From NCBI GenBank assembly GCA_020055645.1, contig CM034550.1, positions 15,575,001 to 15,639,000 of the forward strand: 64,000 nucleotides of DNA. The letters run 5' to 3'. How positions within the stretch are numbered: position 1 is the stretch's first letter; each line of letters opens with the position of its first letter. Below, piece after piece: positions 11,689 through 26,600 of this stretch. The DNA comes from Tomocerus qinae. Its lineage: Eukaryota; Arthropoda; Collembola; Entomobryomorpha; Tomoceridae. The position numbers were made by a program, and so were the translations under genes. Below the pieces are notes generated by a model. That model was given only the letters and a program-made list of their open reading frames with translations, made no database searches and was not told the origin of the DNA.

Positions 11689-14600
11689 ATGGCTGGACGG
11701 GTTTGTGCGGCAATGGTTCTTGACTTTTTTTATAATATTATAATCATTTCATATTATTTTACTACAGAAAGTAACACGTTTTGTTCAGTTTATTACTGAG
11801 AAATTTACGTAATACTTTTTTTGGTTGATCTCTTCATTTTAATCAGTTTAACCTTGAAATATTTTTTGATCTTCGCAGATGTTTTTTTCGGTTACGGTGC
11901 AGTACAGACAGTTGGTATAAATTGATTAAAGTGTATCTGTAATATATATTTTTTAATTTCCAAAGCCGTGTGCTGAAACGTTTACCTACATTACATCCGG
12001 GTAAAGTAAATTACTTTCGTTTGTATTCTAGATAACTATAGTCGGAAGACAAAACTGACATAATACTTGGCAAGAGACAGAACACGTACTGTTTCATAAA
12101 TCCTGACCTATATAATAACTATTTTTTTGCCTAGAGACATTCTGTTCAGTCAGATATATTACATTGTAATATCCTTATATCACCTCTTGTGTAAATCTTA
12201 CTCTTTCAATTTTTTTCTTTATCCATTTGAGTTACTACATTTATGTAGCATAAATTATTTAATTCTGATAGAGATTTTTGCTAATTTACTATCTGCGCAC
12301 TGCTCGCCTACTTTTATTTCAAAACATTTACAACATAATTTATAACATTCCCCAAATCCTCCATGATTTCCTTTGCAGCTTATTTACTGATCTCGGGATC
12401 AAATCCTGGAAATCTGCAGATAAGCATCACCTTAATACTGACACTAAGCAGTTTTTATTCAGATTTATTATTTAAAAGCTTCTTTGTTTAAATTCCGTCC
12501 AAAATTAAAAGCTTGATTTCATTTTTAAATGTCTTAATATTTTGATAAGTTTTTAATTTTTTGATGTTCATAGTTCATTAATAATTTATTTATTCTTGAG
12601 CTCATTTTGTAATGCCATCATTAGTTTTAACTAAATCCTTCATATCAAAAGTTTTTGGCTAATTACAGATTTATATTTTTACTAGTACAAAATTTGTAAA
12701 TATTATACGTTCAGTATACGTATTTAAATTGATATTTGGTAGACATTTATTTTATGTATTAGTGTAATATCAATATCAATTAAAGATTGCATCAGTTACT
12801 TGTGTCCCTGGCCCGGTTGCACAGAGGCACTGTGAAATCTGTAGAAGAATGTTTCTAATCGTTTATGTTACGTTTGTATATTGTCAATATTGTGTATGTT
12901 CTATTTTTAATCGCTTACGTTTTCTGTAAAAACTATGTCATTGTCATTCATATTCATGATGTGACAGTGACAGCATCATCAATGATGATATTGGTGATTC
13001 ATCACCAGCCAAATCTTTGTTCTTTCGATTTCTATCCACATTCAAAAACAAATTCATCAGGCAGAGTCAGAGTTAAGACGTAAGATGATGGTGACAACAG
13101 ACGATGCGTATAAATTATGCAAATATAACTTTCGAAGGTTAAATATGGTTAAATCATAAAAGTGTAGCTTTTCTCATTTTCCTTTGTTTGTTTAGTGTAT
13201 GAGTCATCATTCACCATCCGTAACATGTTAGCCTTGTCAGTATAAGGTATGTTAGAATAGCAAAAAGGAAATATAAAGGGAAGTTATTTTGCTATTTCAT
13301 ACCAGTATGTGAACGTGTGAGTGAATGTTTGCTATCATTGCTATTCACTACATGACTATATACATGCCGATCTTATCCTTACTGTACCATAATTGTCGCA
13401 TTCTACTAAGGACTGTAGGCTACTGTTAATTTAATAGAAGATCGTAATATGATTTTACCCCATCTTGAATATTAAAGAATAACAGACAAATGTTAGGGTG
13501 AAATAAAGTGGTGAAAGCAGTAGGAGAAAAAGTGGGAATTCGAGGAAAGGGAAGGCAACATAATTCGAATAATAATGGGATTGGACTTTGGGCACTATGC
13601 CTATTTACAGAGTTGACTTGGCTAAGTATCACAGATTCTACTTTGCCTTGTGAGCAGAGTCGTTGTGACTTGTCTTGTGCTTCTTGGTATGTAATGTTAC
13701 GTATACACTTTCTTTACTTATGTACTTGTGTAGCTAGAAAAGTTGTCTGTCTCATTAGAATTCTGTGCACACTGTTCCTCCACTTTCTATCGTATTATTG
13801 TATTATACGGACTCCCGTCGTCCTATCTTTCATTGGCCACTGTAGTGTTTCTACTAGGGGTTATATTATTATATATATTTCACGTCAGATTAGGCCTGTA
13901 CATTTTGGTATGTTGTGTTACGGAAAGATCACAAAAGCATAGTACCGTACCGTCTACTCGAGTGAAACGTAGGTACCACGTACTAGTCTCAGTGCTGCTC
14001 ATACTACAACATAACGTACTAAGATTAGTGTGCACAAGACAGCGGAACTATTATCCTTCGATTCTCGAATTTTATATGCATTCCACATAGATATAGAGGG
14101 AATGAGACTTTCCTACACTAAGATAGACTTACGAGCATTCCCTGGAAATGTGATGCATTACATCAGTTTACACGAGATTTGTATTTGCTCTATAATATTT
14201 ACTTTGTACTTATTGTTGGTTGACTCTAGGTTTATTCTGTCTGTACAGCTTATTGATAGTACTTTTATATATCATGTAGAAGAAAGTAAATAGAAACTCA
14301 TTATGTGCCAGGGGATATGATTATCTTTATCTCACTAATTAGAAGTTGGTAGGCCCTTAAACATTAACCCAAAGTTCCATTACAATGAAAAGTTATTTTC
14401 AGAAAAAAACTATCTTTAGTTGGAATTCGGAGTAATTGTGTAGACTTTCTTTTGGGAAGTTTCAATTTCATTATTATTTGTATTTTGTATTTCTAATGCC
14501 ATTGGAATAGATTAGTAAATGGAAATACTTGAATAGTAAATGCAATGAACAGGTAGAAGAACGCGTTCATTTCGTTACTATTCAACACTTCATGCATGCA

Positions 14601-17600
14601 CGTTTAACATTTGTTTTTTGTAGGTACTACGTTACTACGATAGCGATTAGGAGATAGTAAGTTAACAGATGAGTAATGTGTAACACTTTATAACGATGAT
14701 AATGTAATACTAATGCTAAATATCACAGATTTTTTTGCAACTGTAACAGTGACTTGTCAACGTAACGTAAATGGAGTCCACTCTGTACAGGAGCCACGCA
14801 GGCAGACACAGAGTGATAAGATAAAGCAATAAATAGAAGTAGTTACATGGATGTCTCTTATCGCAATCAGGACTCCCAGTTTGTTATAATAACATTGGTA
14901 ATGCCTATTTTGTCAAAAGATACATAGTACATATATACAAGTCTACTATGTACTTTGTTATTTTTATAGTGTTAGTGTTTGGTACAGCAAGTATTATGCT
15001 ATACATTTAAGTGTGTTGTACTACCTTCATTAAATTTTTATACCTACAGCACAAGGAACTAGGAAATGCTACCCATACTAAATAGTAAAGTGTGCTACTC
15101 CGGAGATAGGTGCTTTAAAAAGGAGTAAAGGAAACATTCTGATGGATGACACGCTTTCGGAATACAAATAAATTTAGTTCATGTTCATATTATGTACATA
15201 AGGAATACTCTTTGACGTAGACTTGAGACTTAAAACATCTTTGAGATTGAGATGGAGTTGTCTAAAAAATCTTTTTGGTTGGGAATACCCAAGTGATTTT
15301 TGGCCAAATCTTAGACTCTTTGAATTATGCAAAAATATTAAATTTTCAAGAATCATCATCTTCAACTCAACCAATTTTCGCCTTGCGCCATTTTCACATA
15401 AGTTACGGGTTTTCTTAATATTTTATCTTTATTTTACAGCTTCTTGAGGCGAACCAGGTAAGCCAATGGCCAATGACAAGTTAACGTTAAAGTACTTTCT
15501 GTACATCTAATATTTTCAAATTAAGTATTTGTACTTCCTTCCTCAATTACTATAACTAGTTTTTTGTATTGAGGTATATGCAGTATGCGCATGAGATCCC
15601 TTTACATTATGCTGTAGTGTTTGATTCATCCATACATGTGTCATGGTAAGAAAGACTTTCTGTCGTACTTGCTAATATTATTAGAGTTTACTAGGGAAAA
15701 GTGCATGACTTCTGCTGTCTTGGGATTATGAAAGTCAGATTAGAATGTTACATTTTTTGTAGTATCAACCAGACTTTTCCTATGCTCTATGATAGATCAC
15801 TCTTCTAAAAATAGAAATAATCTTTGTCTTTCAGTAAGACAAAGCATTCATTTTTAAACTACGATTCAATCTTGAAATACAATGAAGAAATATGTTAATG
15901 CAATAATGCAATTGTTATGCAAACGTACGCTCTAAAATAGCTCAGCGGGTTGGGACGGCGCCCTATTTGGTCTATCTATAGAGTGGGAGTGGTTTAACCT
16001 TGTAAACTTACTCTTTTGCAACCTAAACTTCATAAACCTTTCATACACGTGAAAGAATGACGTGGTGAAAGTCATGTCTTTCACAGGTGAAAGTTTTATA
16101 TGCATTTCAAAATGGTAAAAAGTCAAGAGAGTAGTAATAGAAAGTTGTGCAGGTATAGGTACTGGTAGTTCACCCGAATGCTTTTTCGCAACTCGTTTGA
16201 AATACCAAAGGTTAATTTGTAATGTATAATACTGAACTGTTCTGTACCGAAAACCGAGTAAAACAGAAGATTGTTTTTGTTTATTTTTGCCATACTGATA
16301 CTATAATGATATTTCTATGTTAAATTAGATATATTAGGTAATAATTAGGATTTTTGTGTTTCTTTTAAAAGTGTATGAGTGTATGTGTGAACTTAAATGT
16401 AAAATTTCGGAATGTTTTTAATCTTACAGCGACTACAAGTCGTGCGATGTCCATCAGACCAACTCTCCCTGACGAATTGTGCCGTCGTCAGCCCGGCGGA
16501 TTTCCCCGGAGGGTCCGGGTCAGTCACTTTTACATTTACATTCACATTTTTTATGCCTTTGCTTCGCACAATCTCGCTTTCTAGATTAACAAAGCATGTA
16601 TACGTAGACAAAGCATAAAACAAAAAACAGCTTTCACATCCCCTTTTCGGGTATAACGCGTGTATGTGTAGTTATACCGTCCCTTGGATGCCAAATATAA
16701 TCCTTTTAGCAGATTTAGACTCCTTATTTTGTATCACATATAGTATGTCATATTTATAGCTTAGTACCGAGTGTTCATAACCAAGATTATAATATTATAC
16801 ATACATATCTGTCTTCTTTATCAGTAAACTTGTATCACCATACGGTTGACTTCTGATAAGTTTTGTAGAAGTTAAGGAGAAAGTTATGCTGAAAATAATC
16901 TTTATGTGTGTCAAAAAAGCTTTGTTTCCCTGATATGTTTATATTCTATGTAAAAATGTTCAGGAAATGTCAGTTCTCCTTTTAATAAATAAAGCGTAAG
17001 ATTCAAATGGTGAAAGTGTGTATTGTGTATAGAGTACAGTCTGCAAAAAACGAACCTTCAGATTTGCATTACATTAAATGTGCATATTTTTTAGAAAACC
17101 AACTTAGCAATTTGGCCAACTTGACGTATGTGGTATGTGTATATTCTTAAATTAAAAGAGAAAGCGCGAGACGCGTGACATTAGGAAGAATAGGAGAAAG
17201 TAGATGCTTTTTCCTCATCAGTTTTTGCTTTTGGTAGAGATAAATACCAAGGACAGCAGCTTTGCATTAGTTAAACTTAAGGAAGCAGAAGCATAACTTG
17301 CTGGCGTGATAAAAAAAAGTTTGCAAACAAGTTCAGTTTTTTGTCGTTATCTTTACCACGATAAAAAGCACCGTATATATATTACTACTACGCGAACTTT
17401 GAATATCTCTTAGTGTATATACTGACTAACAAGTCTGGATTAGGATAATAGTGTATCTAATCCACAGTGCACGCTTACTATACACAATAAAGTGTCAAAT
17501 TTAATGTGGTCATTATATTTACTCTTACGATTACTCACAATAATTAAGACCAAGTCTTCTGCAATGAATGATAGTTAAAAATACCAAAGTATATTTTAGT

Positions 17601-20600
17601 ACTTGAGGCAAAACATTTGTTTAAATATTGCAGGTTAAGTAATTTTGAAATTATATGTGGCATGTGGGTTCGATTATATTGAAGGTTTTAAGGACTCCGT
17701 TTTACCTTACACTTCTGACACAGCTAGCTATCTAATTTACTTTTACTACTACTTAGAGCACTAAATTCTGCTCATATACTTTTATTTACACAGGATATAT
17801 TTTGTTACAGCAATAAATTGGACGATATAATGTTAAATGTAGTTTTAATAATAACTATTCAGGTTTGAGTTTCAATATCACAATAACGATAAGTTATAAG
17901 TTAGAGAAAACGGTATTTATATGTTAGCTGCAAGTATTTTCGTTGCAAAGTTTGTCTATACGGTTATTTCCTTAATTCCCAACAGGCTAATGTAGGTATT
18001 TTTCATTTAAAATGGAAGAACGAGGTGTAGGTATTGAGCGAATTTAGACCATAGAACAAGACCAAGAAACCATCGCCATGCATAAGATACATGAATCGTT
18101 AAAGAAAGACTTGGAACCTTGGAAGTCTGTCTTCCACTTTTGTTACAACTCTTACATTCAAAAAGCATGTAGTGAGAGTTGAGAACTTTTCCCATTTTTT
18201 CTTAATCGATTGTGCTTGCTTCTTGCGAACAGCAGCAAAAGAATGCAAAATGTAAAAGACGTCCGGTTCTACCGTTTCCGTTCAGACAATTGTCCAATTC
18301 CTATTAAAGCTTGTAGTATTATCAACTAGAATGGTAAACATTAAACTATAGTCAAAGTTAAGGAAGTATAGTTTCCTTTCCTCTTTCTCCGCTATTTTCC
18401 CTTTTCCTTACAGGATGCAAAATGCAAAAGACAGAAAAATTGTAATTATTTAACCTATGTATTGCCATTGCCCTATCTTAAAAGCCTCTTAACACAAAGT
18501 AAACGATAAAAATGAGGTACAATTTATTGATTTAGTGCTGTCTTCTAATCTAATACCCATATGCATTAGGTATTAAAATATGGCGATACTCTAACATAAG
18601 ACAACTGTAAGTAACAAACCTTTCCAAAAGACTGCTATTATCTTTGTCCAAAAGGATAGGATTTGGATTATCTATAGGTATTATGATTATTGTAGTAAGC
18701 AAACATAAGACAACTGTAGACAATAAACCTTTCCAAAGGGTTAGGATTGGGATTTGAAGGATATGATTCGTTTGGAGCTTAGTTTATAGACAAGGCAAAA
18801 GCAAAATACATAAAATATTAATATTATAGTGTATATAGTATAGTATGAAGGAAAAAAAATACTTGTTTTTGTTGGTTTAATATGTAGTTTTGTAGTAGAA
18901 AATACAAAAAGCTATATTCACAATTTGCAGTTAGGCTGCAAACATTTAATTGTGCAACTGTGGGAGGAAATGCAAAATTGCACCTACTTTTAGTGGTATA
19001 TACACATATTATAGTTTAGGGTACGTATTGGAGAATTTAATATACACATGTATACAATAAATTGTTATTGCTAAGTCTAGTAATAAGTGCTATGATTATC
19101 TCCATACTTGCGGTCGATCGACTTTCTGCCAGCCCATTTTTCGACTTTCTCAATTTTCCTCTGGAATGGATTTATTGTTCCCTAAAAATGAAAAAATGTT
19201 ATAGTAAGCTAGGAAATCAAGCTAAGATTGGAAGTAAAGTAGGTCGTTAAGCAATTTCCCAAGTCTACTATTCAATCATTTTCTGAAATGGGAATTAACT
19301 TTTGATGACGCCCCCGCCCGACGTTCTTTATTTAGCCACTTTAACATTATCATAACACAAGTACTATACAGCATAAACCATAAACTCAATCAAACCTTAC
19401 TGGGACTATTACTGCTGTTACGGCTGCACATCTCCGACTACTTGGTTATTTTTCCTTTCCGTAATTTCCATCTCTGCACAAGATTTTACCTTAATAAATG
19501 GAATCGATTTGGCCGTTTGCAACTAAATATGTTCCATTATATTTCCATAGATCATAAGCAACTTATGTCGATGAGTGTCTCAGAAGTGTGTTGATGGCAG
19601 ATAAAGAGCAAAAGTGTTTTCTATTGCTACGCCAAATATTTCCATTGCATTTCTGTTTATTGCACAACGTAGACTTCACTCTGCACTTATCCGTTCTGTC
19701 GTGTTCGTATTTATTATAGTTGTTCGACAATAGGCACTTATATCATGGAGACATTAAGACTACTACTGTTATCAATGTTTGCAGTGACAGTTACAATTTT
19801 TAGTCGTTTTCGTACTTGCTGATGCCTTTCTGATGTTGCAAGGCGGGTCTAAGAAAATGTTTGCCAATGAAGTTTTATTTTATGCTGTAAAACTGTATTG
19901 CACTTAATAGTTAGCAAAATACTACAATTTTTTGCAATATAGACTTAATATTATAGCATGCAAGCCGTAAGCCCAATCATATGAAGTTTTGATAATAGCG
20001 ACAAGAGACATGCAATAATGTAATGTAAAGCTGTGTAGTATTCTATTATTCATTCCAAGGGGCAACTGTAAACGGAATAAGTATGACGATAACTAAAATA
20101 TACCTGACAGAGTGACACTGTGAATAAGACAATGAAACTAAAACAACTTGTATAATTGATTGCTTCAGTACAAATTCATAGTTTACTTTCAGGTGCATGC
20201 CCAACTTGCGTTTAGTGTAGTAGTTATTTTGCATTATTTCGTCACATGTTTAAAGGTATACCTCACCTGTACGTTAGTATTACTGTCGGTTAGCCTTCAG
20301 AGAACAAAAATTGGGTTGCTTTATGGCGCAAATGAAAGTTCTCTCTCATGCATTCACCTTCATTTCTATTCTAATAGTACAATAACATCTCAAATGAACC
20401 TGTAATAAAACTGGAAATTGTTAGTATTAGGATTCCCTCTAATTGTGCAAGTAGATATACTGGGAATGGGTAGTATTAAGTATTCCGTAAAAATTTTAGT
20501 ATAATTACACTAACAGGACAAAGAATACTGTTTTCAATCTATGGTTGGCTCTAATCAGTTTCATTTAATTCGGTATTCTACAAAAATAGTTAATGATTTT

Positions 20601-23600
20601 ACTGTCCTTATATAACAATGTACAACTGAATATAGGAACCTTTAAAGTTTGTTATAATATAGATGAAGTTAAGTTGAGTACATTAGAATCGAAAAACTAA
20701 ACTACGTATGTGTTATATTCTCGAATTTTCGTTGTGGATTGAAAACGACAATCATTCAATCGATTATATTTGTGCCCGAGAGGCTGTCAATAGAGATATT
20801 TATTTGTAGGTTGCAGATGGGAGCCAAAATGCTGTGTTAATATTAGTTATTTACTTAATGGCTATTTTGTGTCCTATCTACCAATATGCAATACAAGAAT
20901 TGAAGTTTTGTATTGTACTAGCCCGAATGAGAATTCTGTACAATCAAAATAAAAGGCAGCAAAAGGGTTGTGTTGAGATTGAGCAATTAAATTAGTAGGC
21001 CGGTCCCAATACGGCAATTTCTGTTAGTACTAGATAGCCAAAAATATAATATTTATAGCTTGAGTGCCCAAAGAGTGTTTAGTATTTTCTATATGTGTTT
21101 AACAAATCCAAGCGCGATACAGTTTGCTTATTTGAACAACAAAAGACAAACCTTTTTGTATTATTGCAATGAGAGCGTCTGGACAAATGTACAGACACTC
21201 GTAATGGTGACAGAGATTGAAATCTCGGGGAATACTCAGTGTATACATGTACATTATAAACTATGCCTTCAGCGTATTGAGGAATAAGAACTGAAATACC
21301 CCAATGGAAATACTATCTATCTACTGTAATTGTTCTCAGAGTAGGAAGGAGCCTCCGACAAAATTTCAGTTTCTCTCGGTCTATTCTATCGGCAAATTCC
21401 CATGTTTTCAATTGCACGGAAGCACGATTGAAAGTTCTGTTTGGTAGCAGAAACTATCCAAGTTGTAGTTTTTCCATATACCTACTGCTATTATTATTGC
21501 TACCACTAGACACTAGAATTTCGTCTGACAAGTTTGGAATGTTTAATAGAAGAGGGAAAAGAAGATTGTGACTTTCCCTGTTTCATCGACTTATTTAAAT
21601 ATGCGCTTAGTCGACGAGACAGATGAGTGAATTGCAAATTGTAGCGGAAGTGAAAACTTGGGCTTATTTGATTTGAAAGCAGTTGACTTTTTATCAGTAA
21701 CTCCGTTATGCCTTTTATGTGTTCCGCTTTGGTTTTGTCGAGTGGAGACAGAACCAACTGAGAAATCAAATGGGTGCATATAAAGCTATAATGCAGCCAC
21801 TAAGATAATACTTATATGAAACTACGTACTTCAAAACTTATGTACGTAGTTTATACAATAAATTGGAGCTTGGGAATAAAAGTATAACATGTATATAAGC
21901 CATAAGTACCATTTACAGAGTATATATAATTTTATACATTTGAACGAGCAGTAATTTATTTTTTCTATTATCTGATACACAATTAAGTAGGGAGTTACAG
22001 ACTATACTTTATATACCGATAGCAAAATTAAGTTGAATAATCCAATAAAAAACTAAATGTGGGGAAATGGGCATACAGACATTATTTAGATAACCTTCGA
22101 CAATTTATTGATTTGAATTTGTAAGATTTCTTTCATTACCATTATATAGCACTTTAACTAATGTTACAAGGCTCAAACTACGATATTCAGCTGTTATGTT
22201 GGTTTATATCAATGTATATTGGTATATATTTTATAGAAAGACTCCTAGAACGAATTTGAAAGCGTTGAAAACTTTCACCGTGCTTTCTACTGTAACTGTA
22301 TTGTGATGAAACAAAGTTTGCATTTGTGTGGCTTACAGTGGATTAGCTAGCTTTGCATGGCTTTGCGCTTTATTGTGTTGCTGGTAAAGTCTTACAAAGA
22401 AATGAAATCCGTCCTAATTAGTTTTGTGCAATTTAATCTAAACAGGGATCCTCGGAACAAGCAGCATATTCGAATCAGTCCTGCCGGGGTGATGGATCGT
22501 TGGTTTGTCTTCACTATCAAACAGAGTCCCGAGGTGAAGTCGGGAACTATTGGATTGAGTCTTACTCAAAGAAAATTTGCAACAGCTTCCATCGGACAGG
22601 ATATGGATGTTTACCCATATGATTTCGATAAAGGAACGGCCTGTTGTTCGTCACTGTTGCTGGAAGTGGATTTCCTTCAGAAAAAGCAGTAAGTTTTCTC
22701 TCCCCTATTCAAAAACACAAGCAATGGCTTATATTGTAGGTTGTTCTTCGTGTAACTTCTTTTTTAGTGTAATTACTTCTATAGATGTAGGGTGTGGGAG
22801 GGAACTATAAATAAAGAGCAGGTTAGCCGTCAGTATTGTATAACAAAATAGCAAGTACAGTACATGTATAAAGTAGGAGCAATAAATCAGTTCGTTAGTA
22901 GTAGGAGTTGGTAGATGTAAGGTAAGTGTTGGGAAAGAGATAAGTTAAAGTTGGATGTCGGACCTAGGTATTTTGTTTTCGTCCGCATGACTTAGACAAA
23001 GACTAACGATTTTAGAGTTTGTTTTTCTTATTTTCCAAGACTGAAAATGAGCAAAGCATAGGAGAAAGTGGCAATAAATGCTTTCATTAACTTGACTCTG
23101 ACTTTGCGTCCCTGTTATCTGGTTCTGACGTTTGACCATTTTATTGAAGTCAATAAACGGGAAGCTGGTAGATGAGTCAACACTTTCTCCCACTCGGACT
23201 ATTATTCTTTTAGTACTGTTTGCTTTACTTGGAAATGCCTCTTCTTGTGCACCCATCGCAGACTCAACCAACTAGTTCAACTTGATTTCCTTTTTCAGGG
23301 TAGTATCGTTTTATTTAGCCAGGTTCTACTTTCTACTTACTGTAAGTAGATTCCGTCTGTTAGAACAAAATCAAGCAGCCGTGTAGTAGAAACGAAACAG
23401 TAGATAAAGCTATGTAACTCAATGTATATCAAATGGAAGCAAGTCAAAATCAAAGTAAACAAATCTTTATTTTTGTTAGGCTACCGAAGCTTGAGTTGAG
23501 TAGAATCGATTGTGGTAATAGCAGTGTGGTAAAATTTATTGATCTAACTCTATTGATATTGAGTATATCTCTTCTTGGTCGTTATCAGCCCAGATACAGA

Positions 23601-26600
23601 GCGTAGTTGGTATAATTACTGCAGTTTAATTGCATTAGACATTAATACTGCTATAAGGATAAAAATAGATAATAGCAGTAGTGATAAAAATGATGAGAGT
23701 ATATAAGGTGCTTATTGATTGAAGTCTTATTATTATACTAGTCTTAGCATCGGCTTTACTTTTCATTTTCTTTGATTTGCAAGTAGAAAATGATTTAGTG
23801 ACTCAATGTGTTTGGACAATAGCCAAGAAAATAAAACTCATGATAGGATGTATTTAGAGTCTTCAATTCTATTCTACCACCTTTAAGTGCTTTCACCTTC
23901 CTTTACGTTTCAAAGTGTTGGTGTAGTAAAGCCCTTCAAGCCTTGGATATAATCTGGAGTCTAGTTTAAAGGCATTCCAATGTTGTCTGCTGGAAGTTAT
24001 ATAATCTTTTATCTGCTTTTCGTAACACGAAACGATTCCTCGGCATCGCCATTGATTTTCCGTTTTGAAACTGTAACGCAGGTGATGATCAGAGAGGAGT
24101 ATCAAGGATATCATTATTCTAGCTCTCTTCATTTCTCGCTACGACGGATTTCTTGTCCAGTGTAGTGTAGCCTAAAGGATACTATTACGTATTGAAAAAA
24201 TGGGTTGCATTAAAGGTAACCCCCTGAGTACCAAAAGGGATTCCAGATTTTCTCATGTTCATTTTCTTAACATTTTCTGCTCCAAAAGCTGCGCTGACAA
24301 ATGCTGTCTTTTAAACCAACAGTCATTTTTATTATCATTGTAGAACAGTGAAAGACTTTATCTTCATTATGCATTTAATACCTTATGCTTTTATTTACCC
24401 TGAAACGACAATATCCCATTAACCTTCAACAATATTTTACAGCGAACTATTTCATTTAAGGAGGGGTTGTCGTTGCGGCATTGTGAGAGTATTCCCAAAT
24501 CGAATCAATGGCTTAAGTAACCAGAATCCTCTCGCAATGCCCAACGCAACCCCTCCTTAATCCATACGTTTCTCATTTCTTTTGGGTTGAACAATGAAAG
24601 GCAGACGAGCACTAACCTCAATCCTAAAAAGTCATTCATTCTAAGTCATACAAAATTTTTCTGTTATTGAGTACGCTTTAAACCAACTTTCATTTAGTAC
24701 AAGTTAAAGATAACTAACTACTTTCTTAACGAACTAGCCATTCTTAAAGCATTTAAACGAAAGGTTGTAGTAATATTTTATGTTTCAATTTTCTAGGTAT
24801 AATACGTACTTGTAACGCAAGCTTGCAGTAAATAATTCTATCGAGTCAAAAACGTCAAAAGTTATGAGAATGGTGATGCATTCCAACTCAGAACTAAAAA
24901 TTGAAAAAAGTTCGACTTTGACAGTTAAATAGATATGTAATGGACGAAATTCTAAAATAAAAGAAACAATAAATGTTGATGGAATCCTGAATCATTTATC
25001 CGTATATATTTACCGTAGTATTCTGTATAGCCCATAGTATAGGAAAATGGAATAGGGCAAGGTACTTGTGGTTTGCTTGCTCACTCTATACTGTCACGAA
25101 GGCGTTGACGAATAAAAGTAAATAAGTTCTTGTTTAGCTTTTAGCATTAAATGTAAAGAAACCAGAAAGCCACTGACTGTTGAAGTAAAAGTAAAGTTTT
25201 TTTTAGACCAGCCACTACCTATATGTGATGCTATATCTGTCGGTCTACAGTGCGAATGAACGATAAGTAAAAAATGAAAGTTAAGAAAAAGAAAGCGAAT
25301 GCTATGTTAGAAACAGTGTGCAATCAATGTTAACAAGAAAATAAAGTTGAAGGTAAACTCGACAATGTTATTCCTTGACTTGAACTACTTGAATTGGTAT
25401 TGTATTTTTACTTGAAGAATGACTTGCTTGGGACGTGTTTTGTGAAGTAGGATTAGTTTGTTGTTGGTACGGGACATCAAAATACTTTTCTCATAACGAT
25501 TTAATATGAAGTATTTGTAAGGTTTGTTGAAGATTTAGCTGCTGTCAACAAAAAGTTTTCTGGTAGATAGAAGACTGCGGAGAAAGCAAACAGTAACAAA
25601 GAAAAGTAGTCTAGTCAGTCACTCAAAATAGTTTGTACATACATAGTTTTACCTTCATCCAAATACTCCTATTCTATAGGAATTTAGAGGAAGTATATAA
25701 GACCTTATTACTATCTATATAGACTAAGCTTACTATGTTATTGTTATTATTATTTATAATTATAATAACCCAAACTCATCTTTACTAATACATATAAAAC
25801 TTGTACTTTTGCTCCTAATTTTACCTTTCCTTTTTTAATGAATGACAGGTTTGACTTATAAATCCTTAAGCCTGCTCTCCTAATGAAGTAGTAGGTAATT
25901 GGATTATAGTTTGTTGTGCAGTGATTAGGGATCCAATGATAGATATGCTACTACTATAGGCTTTTACATGTAATTTGTACTCCTAAATAAGCTTTAAAAT
26001 GTTATATATATTTCTGTTAGACAGGTTAACAATAAAATGTTACACTAGCTGGTTAGCCCGTCCTACGACAGGGCTCTGTTTGACATCAGCAAAATTACAG
26101 ATTCAAATACATGACTAATCGCAAGCTCAGGTGCAGTGATATTTCATAACCCAGTTTATATACAACCTCGGGAAATCCGTACCCAGTCAACTCAAATCTA
26201 AAAAATTATTTTTTCATTGCCATGCATTCTCCTCCTCCCCGCCCCTTCTCAAATAACATAATTTTTTCATCGACATGTAGTCTCCTCCTCCCCGCCCCTC
26301 CCCAAATAACATAATTTTTTCGTCGACACATAGTCTCCGCCTCCCCGCTCCTTCCCAAATAACATGATTTTTTCACCGACATGCAGTGTCCACCTCCCCG
26401 TCACTTTCCAACTAACATAATATTTTCATCAACCTGTAGTCTCTATCCTTGTCCTTCCCAAATAACATACTTTGGTTAGAGTTTTACTGCTGCTAAAGGT
26501 GTCAACATAGGGCTTTACTAATTCTAGAAGTGTCAACATAGGGTTTTACTGCTTCTAGTAGTGTCAACATTGGTAAAACGTGGGGTGGACATACAGACAA

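Noticed and set aside
13508-13942. 144-codon ORF in NSF intron 1
   Set aside because: It begins with a non-ATG codon, has a random-looking composition and overlaps another open frame equally long in appearance.
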